Source: Marinobacterium sp. LSUCC0821
Lineage (GTDB): Bacteria > Pseudomonadota > Gammaproteobacteria > Pseudomonadales > Balneatricaceae
Assembly: GCF_012848475.1 (NCBI RefSeq)
Contig: NZ_CP051666.1
Location: 829,501-893,500, forward strand
Reading direction: 5' to 3'
DNA length: 64,000 nucleotides
In this document: positions 1 through 8,904 of the stretch, piece by piece
How the letters are laid out: every line of letters begins with the position of its first letter
Position numbering within the stretch: the first letter of the stretch is position 1
The notes under the pieces: model-generated
Told to the model about the DNA's origin: nothing
Database searches by the model: none
Seen by the model: only the letters and a program-made list of their open reading frames with translations
Program-made: the position numbers and the translations under genes

Positions 1-812
1 ACATCGTGCGTACCCGCCTTGTTTGGCGAACCCATACCGATCACCGTCTTAGTACAGATAAGTGTCGGTTTACCATTATCAGTAGCACCCTGAGCTTTAG
101 CCGCCCTAATAGCTGCATCAACGGCAGCAGCATCATGGCCATCAACGTTGCGAATAACATTCCAGCCATAGGCTTCAAAACGAGCTGGCGTATCATCCGC
201 AAACCAACCCTGAACATGGCCATCAATCGAGATACCGTTGTCATCATAGATCGCGACCAGCTTAGACAGACGCAAGGTACCTGCTAGCGAACATGCCTCA
301 TGGCTAATGCCCTCCATCATGCAGCCATCACCCAAGAAACAGTAGGTGAAGTGGTCAACAATCTTATGGCCTGCTTCATTAAACTCAGATGCCAGCATCT
401 TCTCAGCTAGCGCAAAACCCACAGCGTTGGTGATACCCTGCCCTAGCGGACCAGTGGTCGTCTCAACACCAGCAGTGACACCCACCTCTGGGTGACCCGG
501 GGTCTTGCTGTGAAGCTGGCGGAAGTTCTTTAGCTCTTCAATGGGTAGGTCATAACCGGTTAGGTGTAGGAGCGAGTAGATCAACATAGATCCGTGGCCG
601 TTTGATAGTACAAAGCGGTCACGGTCTGCCCAGTTGGGGTTGTTTGGGTTGTGCTTCAGATGGCGACTCCAGAGAACCTCTGCAATCTCTGCCATACCCA
701 TAGGGGCACCAGGGTGACCCGATTTAGCGGCTTCTACTGCATCAATTGAGAGAAAGCGAATCGCATTCGCCATCAGGTTAGCCATGGTTGGGGTGGGTGC
801 TGCCTTAGTCAC
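1..812 (-). CDS. tkt: transketolase, N-terminal part (cut by window edge)
   Basis: Thiamine-diphosphate enzyme that moves two-carbon ketol units between sugar phosphates in the Calvin cycle and pentose phosphate pathway. Translating the minus strand gives about 270 residues with no stop before base 1. They include [19 protein letters not shown], the [20 protein letters not shown] stretch, GPLGQGI and [14 protein letters not shown] (ThDP/Mg binding), all typical of the transketolase N-terminal domain. The start is placed at a GTG at 812 because AGGAG lies seven bases upstream; an ATG nine codons further in (785) has no such site. It is the last visible gene of the cbb run, 21 bp after prk, so it probably acts as cbbT. 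The C-terminal two thirds are outside the window. Confidence 0.95.
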   Translation of the reverse strand, partial: MTKAAPTPTMANLMANAIRFLSIDAVEAAKSGHPGAPMGMAEIAEVLWSRHLKHNPNNPNWADRDRFVLSNGHGSMLIYSLLHLTGYDLPIEELKNFRQLHSKTPGHPEVGVTAGVETTTGPLGQGITNAVGFALAEKMLASEFNEAGHKIVDHFTYCFLGDGCMMEGISHEACSLAGTLRLSKLVAIYDDNGISIDGHVQGWFADDTPARFEAYGWNVIRNVDGHDAAAVDAAIRAAKAQGATDNGKPTLICTKTVIGMGSPNKAGTHD

Positions 813-833
813 TGCTGCGCTCCTTTAAATGAA

Positions 834-1715
834 TTAATTACCAAGGGCGCGCTGACGGCGCTCCATCATACGCCACACAAATGGCGTAAAGATTAGCTGC
901 ATAGCAAGTTCCATTTTGCCGCCCGGTACCACAATAGTATTGGCACGTGACATAAAGCTGCCGCTGATCATGTTTAGTAGGTACTGGAAATCGATCCCTT
1001 TAGGATTTGCAAAACGGATAATCACCATACTCTCGTCTGCCGACGGGATATCGCGAGCGATAAACGGGTTTGAGGTATCGACCATCGGCACACGCTGGAA
1101 GTTAACGTGGGTGTGCTCAAACTGAGGGCAGATGTAGTGGATGTAGTCCGGCATACGACGAAGAATGGTATCGGTCACCGCCTCAGCACTGTAACCGCGC
1201 TGATTCTTATCGCGCCAGAGTTTCTGCGTCCACTCAAGGTTAATAACGGGTACTACACCAATACGTAGATCTGGGTATTGTGCGATGTTATTCGACTCGG
1301 TTTTCACCGCACCATGTAACCCCTCATAGAAAAGGATATCGGTGTCGTTTGGAATATCTTCCCAGGGAGTAAAAGTACCAGCCTGCTGGCCATAAGGCTC
1401 CGCCTCTTCATCATTGTGAAGGTAGAGACGCTTACGACCAGTACCGTTCTCGCTGTATGTCTTAAAGAGGTTCTCAAGATCATCAAAAAGGTTATTCTCT
1501 GGACCAAAGTGGCTAAGGTGCTTATTACCCTGCGCTTCCGCCTGCTCGAGTTGCTTCTTCATTTCGACACGGTCGTAACGGTGGAAACTATCCCCTTCAA
1601 CGATCGCTGCCTTTACATTTTCACGGCGAAAAATATTAGAGAAGGTACGCGTTACTGTTGATGTGCCCGCACCAGAGGAGCCGGTGATTGCAATAATTGG
1701 GTGACGTTCTGACAT
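834..1715 (-). CDS. prk: phosphoribulokinase
   Basis: Phosphorylates ribulose 5-phosphate to ribulose 1,5-bisphosphate, the substrate of RuBisCO, in the cytoplasm. The 293-residue protein has the usual length of bacterial class I phosphoribulokinases. It carries a P-loop near residues 12-20 (GSSGAGTST), followed by the VEGDSFHRYDR substrate region and the FYEGLHG motif around residue 130. It sits 26 bp downstream of fbp and 21 bp upstream of tkt on the same strand, so co-transcription is likely. Together with cbbM it shows that a complete CO2-fixing branch is encoded here. Bacterial class I enzymes are often activated by NADH; nothing in the sequence contradicts this, but it is family knowledge only. 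Confidence 0.96.
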   Translation of the reverse strand: MSERHPIIAITGSSGAGTSTVTRTFSNIFRRENVKAAIVEGDSFHRYDRVEMKKQLEQAEAQGNKHLSHFGPENNLFDDLENLFKTYSENGTGRKRLYLHNDEEAEPYGQQAGTFTPWEDIPNDTDILFYEGLHGAVKTESNNIAQYPDLRIGVVPVINLEWTQKLWRDKNQRGYSAEAVTDTILRRMPDYIHYICPQFEHTHVNFQRVPMVDTSNPFIARDIPSADESMVIIRFANPKGIDFQYLLNMISGSFMSRANTIVVPGGKMELAMQLIFTPFVWRMMERRQRALGN

Positions 1716-1741
1716 TTCAAATCTCCAAATGGGTATAGGGC

Positions 1742-2833
1742 TTAGTCTCGGAAAAGACTACGCTCTGCAAAGAGTGGGATCTCTGAATCACGAGATTTCT
1801 GTGGCTCGGCGTGGTAGCGCTCAATGCGCTCAACTTCATTTTTAGAACCAAAAACCAAGCCAATGCGCTGATGCAAACCTGAGGGCTTCACATCAAGTAC
1901 CGGAACATGCCCAGTACTCGCGCGACCGCCCGCCTGCTCCATAATCATGCCTACCGGGTTTGCTTCGTAGAGTAGACGCAACTTGCCCGCTTTACTTGGA
2001 TCTTTGGTATCGCGCGGATACATGAAGACGCCTCCACGCATCAAAATACGGTGCGCCTCGGCAACCATCGAAGCGATCCAGCGCATGTTGAAATCTTTAC
2101 CGCGTGGGCCTGTTTTTCCTGCCAAACACTCATCAACATATCGTTTAACTGGTGCTTCCCAGAAACGGCTGTTAGAGGTGTTGATAGCGAACTCTTGAGT
2201 ATCTTCAGGAATCGTAAGATTGGGGTGAGTTAACATAAATTCACCTAGCGTAGGGTCTAGGGTGAAGCCCACTACACCGTTACCCACTGTAAGAATGAGC
2301 ATGGTCGATGGACCATAAAGCGCATAGCCCGCAGCGACCTGCTTAGAGCCTGGCTGCAAGAAGGCTTCGTGTGAAATTGGCGTAGGCTCATCATCTGCAG
2401 CACGCAGAATTGAGAAGATACTGCCTACAGAGACGTTTACATCGATATTTGATGAGCCATCAAGTGGATCGAAAACCAACAGGTAGCGCCCCTTTGGATA
2501 GCCCTCAGGTATATCTAGTGGATCATCCATCTCTTCAGACGCCATGCCTAATAGATGACCGCCCCACTCGTTGGTTTTGATGAAGAGATCATTACTGAGG
2601 ACATCCAGCTTCTTCTGCGCTTCACCTTGGATATTAATGCTGCCACCCTCTTCGGCGTTGTGCTCTCCATGAAGCCCAGCCAGCTCCCCATAGGCGACCG
2701 CTTTTGAGATCTGCTTACACGCCATCGCAACATCCAAGATCAGTGCGTTAAAATCACCGCTGGCACCGGGGTAGCGGCGACGCTCTTCGATAAGGTATTG
2801 CGTCAGCGTGGTTCGGTTCGTTCTAAATGGCAT
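1742..2833 (-). CDS. fbp: fructose-1,6-bisphosphatase class I
   Basis: Hydrolyses fructose 1,6-bisphosphate to fructose 6-phosphate, used in Calvin cycle regeneration and gluconeogenesis. The 363-residue protein shows the metal-binding motif [19 protein letters not shown] near residues 122-140 and the class I signature [20 protein letters not shown] near residue 300. Length and motifs fit the class I (FBPase/Cbb-F) family rather than the GlpX-type bifunctional FBPase/SBPase. It lies between cbbY (27 bp upstream) and prk (26 bp downstream) on the same strand. In many autotrophs the cbb-linked copy also acts on sedoheptulose bisphosphate; that activity is inference here. Confidence 0.96.
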   Translation of the reverse strand: MPFRTNRTTLTQYLIEERRRYPGASGDFNALILDVAMACKQISKAVAYGELAGLHGEHNAEEGGSINIQGEAQKKLDVLSNDLFIKTNEWGGHLLGMASEEMDDPLDIPEGYPKGRYLLVFDPLDGSSNIDVNVSVGSIFSILRAADDEPTPISHEAFLQPGSKQVAAGYALYGPSTMLILTVGNGVVGFTLDPTLGEFMLTHPNLTIPEDTQEFAINTSNSRFWEAPVKRYVDECLAGKTGPRGKDFNMRWIASMVAEAHRILMRGGVFMYPRDTKDPSKAGKLRLLYEANPVGMIMEQAGGRASTGHVPVLDVKPSGLHQRIGLVFGSKNEVERIERYHAEPQKSRDSEIPLFAERSLFRD

Positions 2834-2860
2834 AGTGAGGCACCTGAAGTATTATTAAAA

Positions 2861-3583
2861 TTAGTAGTGGGCGATCATATCGAGCAGATTTTCTAAGCGG
2901 CGGAGATTGATCTCCTCCATGCTTGAGATCACCTTAGCAGCACCAGAGAAGTCGTGCTCTATAGAGAATTCATTCGGAGTAATAACCGTCGCAATGCCAG
3001 CCGCAGTGGCGGCTCTCAACCCGTTCGCAGTATCTTCAAAGGCGATACACTCCCTAGGCTCTACACCAAGCCGCTCAACAGCTTGGATGTAGACACTTGG
3101 ATCGGGTTTTTTATGTGGTGCCGTCTCGGCATCTTCAACAACAGCAAAGGTTTGACGCCAATCAGCACCGAGTGCATTAGAGAGCAGCGCTTCAATGTTA
3201 GCGGGGCTAGTCGTGGTTGCGATGGCAAGCGTAATATCAGCCTCTTTCGCTGACTGGATCATCTCGAGCACACCAGGGCGCATACTCACCCTGCCCTCAG
3301 CGACCATCCGCTCATAAGCTGCCGTTTTGGTTTTATGCAGTTTAGGGACTAGTGTCTCGATCTCATCTTTAGAAGGTTTATTTGCCCCATCTTCAAGCGA
3401 TGACCAGTAGTGATGCATCCGCTCCTTACCCCCAGAAACCTTCAACAAGTCTGTGTAGGTAGGCAGATCCCAATACCAATCGAGCCCCGCACCAGAGAAG
3501 GCCTCATTGAAGGCGTTCATGTGAGCCACTTCGGTATCAGCAAGCGTGCCGTCAACATCAAAGATGATCGCTTTAAGAGTCAT
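2861..3583 (-). CDS. cbbY: CbbY-type HAD sugar-bisphosphate phosphatase
   Basis: HAD-superfamily phosphatase of 240 residues. Motif I is FDVDGTLADTE near residue 8, with the threonine motif TTTSPAN near 122 and the acidic motif EDTANGLRAA near 180. The cap domain carries LLKVSGGKERM, a stretch typical of CbbY. CbbY proteins dephosphorylate xylulose 1,5-bisphosphate, a misfire product that inhibits RuBisCO. Phosphoglycolate phosphatase (CbbZ/Gph) is the main alternative, but the cap motif favours CbbY. The gene follows a 489-bp repeat-rich gap after cbbO, so it may be read from its own promoter or by read-through. Confidence 0.85.
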   Translation of the reverse strand: MTLKAIIFDVDGTLADTEVAHMNAFNEAFSGAGLDWYWDLPTYTDLLKVSGGKERMHHYWSSLEDGANKPSKDEIETLVPKLHKTKTAAYERMVAEGRVSMRPGVLEMIQSAKEADITLAIATTTSPANIEALLSNALGADWRQTFAVVEDAETAPHKKPDPSVYIQAVERLGVEPRECIAFEDTANGLRAATAAGIATVITPNEFSIEHDFSGAAKVISSMEEINLRRLENLLDMIAHY

Positions 3584-4072
3584 AAATAGAGGTCGGTTAT
3601 ATTCTTATAAAGTTTTTTCCTAAGACCCACTGTATGAATCGAGAAGAGTAAGCGCAATTAAAATTAGGTTTAGCGTTGATTAAGGTTTTTGTTAATTATT
3701 GATTGGCGCCATTTGTCGCGGCGCTCCTACGGAGTATTTCCAGAGCCACGTAGGAACGCATTCGCCAAAGGCGAAGCCGCGATCACACCGAAAAGCGGTG
3801 TGTATCCCCAAACGTAACGATTCACCAAGCCTCTGAAACAAACACCCAATAAAATAATTTCGGTACGAGGTTACATTTTTAATTTCGCGGCTTCCCGCTT
3901 CGCGTGAATGCGCTCCTACGGAGTATTTTCAGGGCCGCGTAGGAGCGCATTCGCCAAAGGCGAAGCCGCGATCACAAGGTGAAACCTTGTGTATTCCCAA
4001 GCGTGACGATTCACCAGGCCTATCAAACCTGTACACAATAAAATAATTCTCGGCGCGAGATTTAAGCTCGAA
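3584..4072. repeat. intergenic tandem of two REP-like composite repeats
   Basis: This 489-bp gap between cbbO and cbbY has no gene. It holds two head-to-tail copies of a composite repeat, about 3716-3870 and 3884-4060. Each has a left and a right REP unit separated by about 17-20 bases (GCTCCTACGGAGTATTT then CGTAGGARCGCATTC), a 19-mer hairpin (3784-3802 and 3973-3991), the tail GTATYCCCAARCGTRACGATT, and an AATAAAATAATT segment. The REP stems are CGCC/GGCG with loop AAA. The left unit of the first copy is degenerate. No open frame or clear promoter is visible. Confidence 0.85.
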
Positions 4073-6319
4073 TCAATTCGTCAACCGAAGAAACAGCGAG
4101 GTCAGCGCTTCTGGAAGCGATTCAATACGATCGACAATGGTGGTGTGTTCACCGAAAACAGCGCGGGTCTGCTCTTCGGTTTTGGGGTCGAGATGGATAC
4201 ACCAAACAAAGATGCCTTGTGCCTGTAGTTGGGTCACTGCGTGCCGTGCATCTGCAATTAGATAGTCTGGATCCGACACATCAATATCGCTTGGCTCACC
4301 ATCAGTCAGTATCAATAGCAGCTTTTTAACGTTTTTACGTGCCTTTAAACCCTCGCCTGCATGACGAAGTGCTGCTCCCATGCGCGTTGAGTAGGCTGGC
4401 TCTATGGCGGCCAGTCTCGCCTTGATTGAATCATCCCAAGACTCACTGAAGCCCTTGATATGCGAATAGAGAACCTGGTCACGGGTATTGGACTGGAAAC
4501 CCGCAATTGAGAAATCATCGTTGAGCGCATCCATAGCCCAGCCCAGTAAGGCAACCGCCTCCTGACTTACAGAGAGGATCGTTTTATCACTCCCTTCGAT
4601 GGGGTCATTAAGAGACGCGGATAGATCCATCAAGAGTGAAGTTGCGATATCACGTCCACCAGTTACATGGTGCTGCTCGATTCTAGGATCAGGTGTATGC
4701 CCTCCCCGCCAGTCGGTGTAGGCCTGAAGTGCAATATCCAAATCAAGATCACTGCCAAACTCCAAATGGCGAACACGGTAACGATCTTGCGGTTTAAGAA
4801 GATCCAACACCTGACGCAAACGGTTCGCCAACCCTTTATGGTTATCCAAGAGCTGATCTATTTCTGATGCTGCACCGCTGGCATGCAGGCGTGCATAGAG
4901 TGATACCCAATCAGGGCGCTCCGACTCAGTTTGGTAATCCCACTCTGGATAGAGTTGAGGCGGCAGTTCTGAGACATCCTCTTGATGGTTCGACTGGGAC
5001 GGTTGGGTATCCTCCTCATCACCCTCTTCGATGAAGGTCCAGAGGTGGCGGTTATCGTCACGCCACTCGACGAGGGTATGATCAAAATAGACAGTGGGCT
5101 GCTGGTCGCTCTGTTCACGCGTAACAGCGACAAACCGCAACGCCATCGACGCCAAATCCCGAGCTGATATATCCGCCTCTAACGCATTTATAAATGGCTC
5201 ATAGAACGCACATCCTTTCGAGTGTCCTAGGCGTTCTGGCTGACGATAGAGCACCGCTGCCGAGAATACTGCCAAGCGATGGCGCACCGCTGAGTAGTGC
5301 GAGGTATCACACTGCTCGATCCAAGCATCGGGGTGAATAGTTTGCATCCATGTGCGGAGCCCCGGAAACTCATTATAGAGCTTCTCATCCACTCGAATGT
5401 CTTCAAACCACTCAACGGCCATTCGCTGTAGGGGACTCCAGTTATCCGCCACCATCGACTCTGAGTAGCGCTGGTGAGCCACCATGTGCGCCGCCATAAG
5501 TGAGTAACGTTGCAGGGGTGTTAGTTGCGATTGCTCATCTAGAATCGCTGGCAAACCGAGCAATGAATCGACCATTGCCGGAACGGTAAAACTTAACTCC
5601 TCTCGTGGCGGTTCAACAGCAGTGATATCGGGATCTTGCCCCCATAGCGCTTGGATAAAGTACCGAATCCGCTTTTCATAGTCATGAAGTTTAGCCCCAG
5701 GTCTAAAGCGCTGAAGCGCCGCCGAAGAGTCCTTAGTCTCAAGAGCGAAGTAAGTGCTGAGGTAGTCTGGGCGTTGTTGACTGGTTTGGATACCAAACTG
5801 ACACCATTGGCGTATCCCCTTAGCATCAAGCACATTCGCTAGGCGCGGCAACATAGCAAAAAATGGCGGAAGTGCAGCGCTAGGCTCAACAGCTTGGCGA
5901 CCATGGATAGAGACGGTTGAAGCTGACTCAAGCCATGCAATGGTATCAATCAGCGCTTCAAACTCTGCAGGTGAATCGGGTTTAACTGTGAGGAACTTAG
6001 TCAACGCCTCTAGTAGCGCAGGGATTGATTTGTTGTTGATCGATTTTTGAAACTTAAGCAGGGTGTACCAGACTGACTGCGCAGCTTCGGCATTACTATT
6101 GAGAAGTATGGGCGCATAGTTGAGCCAGGCGATAACAGGATCCGCCCCCCTACCCCATTTTGATATCTCTAGGGCCCGCTCGTGCCACCAGCGCAGTTGC
6201 TGCTGACCTAACAGATGGGACGCAGTAGGCCATACCTGCTCAAATGTATCTGCGATACCTGGAAGAGCATTTTCGAATGACACTGCGTAGGAATCAAAAT
6301 TGGCATTCAAATCAGCCAT
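4073..6319 (-). CDS. cbbO: CbbO, RuBisCO activase adaptor with VWA domain
   Basis: Partner of the AAA+ protein CbbQ in removing inhibitory sugar phosphates from RuBisCO. At 748 residues it has the normal CbbO length. The C-terminal 200 residues form a von Willebrand factor A domain with a metal-binding DLSASLND (DxSxS) near residue 572 and LILTDGEPSDIDV near residue 685. The long N-terminal part is alpha-helical and family-specific. It starts 9 bp after cbbQ, so the two are translationally close, as in other cbbQO pairs. By family knowledge the VWA domain contacts RuBisCO while CbbQ supplies ATP-driven force. A member of the related NorD family is the alternative, but the location next to cbbM decides for CbbO. 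Confidence 0.93.
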   Translation of the reverse strand: MADLNANFDSYAVSFENALPGIADTFEQVWPTASHLLGQQQLRWWHERALEISKWGRGADPVIAWLNYAPILLNSNAEAAQSVWYTLLKFQKSINNKSIPALLEALTKFLTVKPDSPAEFEALIDTIAWLESASTVSIHGRQAVEPSAALPPFFAMLPRLANVLDAKGIRQWCQFGIQTSQQRPDYLSTYFALETKDSSAALQRFRPGAKLHDYEKRIRYFIQALWGQDPDITAVEPPREELSFTVPAMVDSLLGLPAILDEQSQLTPLQRYSLMAAHMVAHQRYSESMVADNWSPLQRMAVEWFEDIRVDEKLYNEFPGLRTWMQTIHPDAWIEQCDTSHYSAVRHRLAVFSAAVLYRQPERLGHSKGCAFYEPFINALEADISARDLASMALRFVAVTREQSDQQPTVYFDHTLVEWRDDNRHLWTFIEEGDEEDTQPSQSNHQEDVSELPPQLYPEWDYQTESERPDWVSLYARLHASGAASEIDQLLDNHKGLANRLRQVLDLLKPQDRYRVRHLEFGSDLDLDIALQAYTDWRGGHTPDPRIEQHHVTGGRDIATSLLMDLSASLNDPIEGSDKTILSVSQEAVALLGWAMDALNDDFSIAGFQSNTRDQVLYSHIKGFSESWDDSIKARLAAIEPAYSTRMGAALRHAGEGLKARKNVKKLLLILTDGEPSDIDVSDPDYLIADARHAVTQLQAQGIFVWCIHLDPKTEEQTRAVFGEHTTIVDRIESLPEALTSLFLRLTN

Positions 6320-6328
6320 ATTCGAGAC

Positions 6329-7117
6329 CTAGATTAGAATCGCATCGATAGTTTGCTGCAGCGTCTCTGCAATCTCTGGGTCGTCAGTCACTGGCTGTAC
6401 CAACGCCATTTTGCAGGCTATTGCCGGTGCTATACCCTGCTTGATTAGCGATGCTGCGTAGACAAGAAGACGGGTAGATGCTCCTTCAGCCAAACCGTGT
6501 CCTTTAAGACCACGAGAGGCATGGGCAACCTTAACAAGCTGCATAGCCGTTGCTGAATCTATACCTGTTTCAGCCTGAATAATCCCAGCCTCTTGTTCAG
6601 CCTGTGGGTAGTCAAAGGCAAAAGATACAAAGCGCTGCTTGGTCGACGGCTTAAGATCTTTAATCAAACTCTGGTAACCAGGGTTATAGGAGATCACTAA
6701 AGCAAAATCGGGATGGGCATCAATCACCTCTCCGGTCTTGTCGATCGGCATCTGACGACGGTGATCAGTCAGCGCATGGATAACAACAGTAGTATCAGCA
6801 CGTGCCTCTACCACCTCATCGAGGTAACAGATCGCACCTTCACGCGCTGCACGTGTTAAAGGGCCATCCTGCCAGCGAGTACCATTACCATCTAATAAGA
6901 AGCGCCCCACTAGATCAGAGGCGGTCATATCTTCGTTACAGGAAACCGTAATCAGCGGACGTCCCAACCTCCAAGCCATGTGTTCAACAAATCGTGACTT
7001 ACCACAACCCGTCGGGCCCTTAAGCATCACAGGTAGACGCGCAGCATAGGCCGCTTCAAAGAGCCCAATCTCGTCGCCTTGTTCTAGGTATACCGGTTCT
7101 TTTTCGATCATGGACAT
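6329..7117 (-). CDS. cbbQ: CbbQ, MoxR-type AAA+ RuBisCO activase
   Basis: AAA+ ATPase that, with CbbO, reactivates inhibited RuBisCO. The 262-residue product has Walker A GPTGCGKSRF near residue 30, Walker B ICYLDEVVEA near 95, sensor region VISYNPGYQ near 145, and the compact MoxR-like layout of CbbQ/NorQ proteins. The frame stays open to 7153, but those extra codons lie inside a REP unit. I place the start at 7117, where AAAGG stands eight bases upstream. The gene follows cbbM after a terminator hairpin and 280 bp of repeats, so its expression is probably lower than that of cbbM. Confidence 0.93.
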   Translation of the reverse strand: MSMIEKEPVYLEQGDEIGLFEAAYAARLPVMLKGPTGCGKSRFVEHMAWRLGRPLITVSCNEDMTASDLVGRFLLDGNGTRWQDGPLTRAAREGAICYLDEVVEARADTTVVIHALTDHRRQMPIDKTGEVIDAHPDFALVISYNPGYQSLIKDLKPSTKQRFVSFAFDYPQAEQEAGIIQAETGIDSATAMQLVKVAHASRGLKGHGLAEGASTRLLVYAASLIKQGIAPAIACKMALVQPVTDDPEIAETLQQTIDAILI

Positions 7118-7140
7118 AAGGAGTACCTTTTGCAGAGTAG

Positions 7141-7173
7141 CGTAGGAGCGCATTCGCCGAAGGCGAAGCCGCG
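7141..7173. repeat. single REP-like unit in the cbbQ leader
   Basis: One copy of the REP-like palindrome (CGTAGGAGCGCATT, stem CGCC, loop GAA, stem GGCG, then AAGCCGCG). It ends about 24 bases before the cbbQ start codon and so lies in the 5' leader of the mRNA. It keeps the reading frame open upstream of the true start. Confidence 0.85.
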
Positions 7174-7237
7174 AAAAATAAAATACGAATTACGTGCCAT
7201 TAATTGTTTTTGTTTGCATTTTTAAAAGACATGTTTA

Positions 7238-7364
7238 CCCGTCGCGTTTGGGAATACACAACATTTCACGTTTTGATCGCGGCTTCCTGCTTTGCAGGAA
7301 TGCGCTCCTACGGTGTATTTTCGAAGTCCCGTAGGAGCGCATTGGCGCAGAGCGCCAAGCCGCG
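7238..7364. repeat. paired REP-like element after cbbM
   Basis: Two REP units head to head, with stems CCTGC/GCAGG (loop TTT) and GGCGC/GCGCC (loop AGA), separated by about 20 bases. They are preceded by the inverted 19-mer hairpin (7257-7275) with its conserved tail. The element lies between the cbbM terminator and cbbQ. Confidence 0.85.
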
Positions 7365-7365
7365 A

Positions 7366-7394
7366 ACAAAAATGCCGGGGGATACCCCCGGCAT
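7366..7394 (-). terminator. intrinsic terminator of cbbM
   Basis: On the minus strand, directly after the cbbM stop, ATGCCGGGGG and CCCCCGGCAT form a perfect 10-bp stem with a 3-base loop, followed by five T residues. It probably ends most cbbM transcripts and lets only part read on into cbbQO. Confidence 0.85.
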
Positions 7395-7397
7395 TTA

Positions 7398-8777
7398 TTA
7401 TCGATGGCCCTTAAGCTTATCGCGCCAGCCTGGGAACAGCTTATCTGCATCGCCTGGGAATGACTCGAATGCGCGGGCAAATTCACGGTGCTCTTTCGCC
7501 CACTCGATTGGGTCGGCACCCGCCTTCCAACATTCGTATGCCTGACGTAGTGATGTAGCACCTGCTGCTGGGCTATCGATGTGGCCGTATGAACCACCAC
7601 CCGACGTGTTAATGACGTTACCGTGGCCAAGGTTCTCAAAGAAGCCTGGTAGACGCAGTGCGTTCATACCACCTGAGATGATTGGCGTGGTTGGACGCAT
7701 GCCATACCACTCTTGATGATAAACAGGACCCTGGTAGCTATCACGCTCAATCACGTATGCAATAGCACGGTCATCCGCATCCCCTTCCATTTTGCCGTAG
7801 CCCATTGTACCCACGTGGATACCAGAGGCACCCTGTAGACGAGAGAGCTTCGCCAAGACGTATGCATCATAACCACGTTTAGAGCTTGGGCTTGTAACCG
7901 CTCCATGACCTGCACGGTGGTAATGCAAATACTGTGATGGATACTGGCGACGTGCCGTAGTAACCATACCTGGACCACCGACATAACCATCAACCAAAAA
8001 GGCCACTTTGTTCGCATCTGGACCGAAAGTTTCAAGAATATAGTCTGCACGAGCACACATCTCATAATGGTCGTCTGCAGTGATATTAGCCGAGAAAAGT
8101 TTCGCCTGCCCGGTCTCATCCATCGCACGTTTCATTGCATCAACAACTAAAGGCATAACCTTTTTCATCGGCGCAAAGGTCTGGTTACCCTGCGGCTCAT
8201 CGTTCTTAATGAAGTCTCCGCCTAACCAAAACTCATACGCAGCTTTTGCGAATGGCTCAGGGCGAAGACCCAGCTTAGGTTTGATAATCGTACCTGCAAT
8301 GTAACCACCATCTTTACGAGGACGGTCTAGAATCTCCCAAAGATCTGTGATGTCACGCGAAGGGCCATCAAAAAGACGAATCATTTCGCGAGGAGCATAG
8401 AAATCGTAAATTTTCGCGTGCTCAATATCTCCCATACCCTGGTTGTTACCAATGATAAGGGTAAGGAGTGAAACAGCCATCATACGACCATCAGTTAAGT
8501 TTCGGTCGAACAAATCAATAGGGTATGCAATACGCATATCCTCAGTCGCTTCATCAATGTGATAGACCAGGGCATCAACACCTTTAGTAAAGTCATCAGT
8601 TGTAGAGACCTCTACGTTAGTCCCTGTTGAAGACTCAGCGGCAAAGTGCGCTGCAGCCTCAAGATAACCGTAACCGGCTTTAGGTTTCATTCGGTAAGCA
8701 ACAAGCAAGTGTTTACCACCATCCATCAAATCTTGTTCATTCAATGATAGGTCTGCGTAGCGTGCTGACTGGTCCAT
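7398..8777 (-). CDS. cbbM: RuBisCO form II large subunit
   Basis: Carboxylates ribulose 1,5-bisphosphate to two 3-phosphoglycerates. The 459-residue length matches form II enzymes, which have no small subunit; no cbbS lies nearby. Active-site segments are complete: [12 protein letters not shown] near residue 165, the carbamylated lysine in [11 protein letters not shown] near 190, the histidine region [10 protein letters not shown] near 290, loop 6 in [14 protein letters not shown] near 330, and [10 protein letters not shown] near 370. The start ATG has AGGAG six bases upstream. It is transcribed divergently from cbbR and ends at a strong hairpin terminator. Form II enzymes have low CO2 specificity, suggesting use under high CO2 or low oxygen. 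Confidence 0.98.
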   Translation of the reverse strand: MDQSARYADLSLNEQDLMDGGKHLLVAYRMKPKAGYGYLEAAAHFAAESSTGTNVEVSTTDDFTKGVDALVYHIDEATEDMRIAYPIDLFDRNLTDGRMMAVSLLTLIIGNNQGMGDIEHAKIYDFYAPREMIRLFDGPSRDITDLWEILDRPRKDGGYIAGTIIKPKLGLRPEPFAKAAYEFWLGGDFIKNDEPQGNQTFAPMKKVMPLVVDAMKRAMDETGQAKLFSANITADDHYEMCARADYILETFGPDANKVAFLVDGYVGGPGMVTTARRQYPSQYLHYHRAGHGAVTSPSSKRGYDAYVLAKLSRLQGASGIHVGTMGYGKMEGDADDRAIAYVIERDSYQGPVYHQEWYGMRPTTPIISGGMNALRLPGFFENLGHGNVINTSGGGSYGHIDSPAAGATSLRQAYECWKAGADPIEWAKEHREFARAFESFPGDADKLFPGWRDKLKGHR

Positions 8778-8804
8778 AACTGGCTCCTATTCTTATAAAT
8801 CTTT

Positions 8805-8827
8805 CCAATACAATCTGTTTGTATTGG
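8805..8827. promoter_or_regulatory. inverted repeat in the cbbM leader
   Basis: CCAATACAA and TTGTATTGG form a perfect 9-bp dyad with a 5-base centre, 28 bases upstream of the cbbM ATG. It could be an operator or a stem-loop that stabilises the cbbM mRNA. No family consensus could be assigned. Confidence 0.5.
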
Positions 8828-8839
8828 GTATGGGTTGAC

Positions 8840-8904
8840 TTTAAGGGAGTAGCTTAGATAAGGTAAATTAAATTCTAATACCACTTTAATTAAGAGATTA
8901 GTTA
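8840..8904. promoter_or_regulatory. divergent cbbM/cbbR control region with LysR-type sites
   Basis: This AT-rich stretch between cbbM and cbbR contains TTA at 8854-8856 and TAA at 8864-8866, spaced by seven bases. That fits the TNA-N7-TNA pattern of CbbR operators. Further TTAAT/ATTAG-like half sites run to 8903. The divergent arrangement and the presence of cbbR support CbbR control. The exact boundaries and promoter boxes are not certain. Confidence 0.5.

Noticed and set aside
3716-4018. Possible CRISPR array, because of repeated palindromes
   Set aside because: Only two long copies, no uniform repeat-spacer pattern, no cas genes; spacers are also repeated.
7235-7639. 134-codon minus-strand frame overlapping the cbbM 3' end
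   Set aside because: Shifted frame of cbbM that continues through the terminator and REP units.
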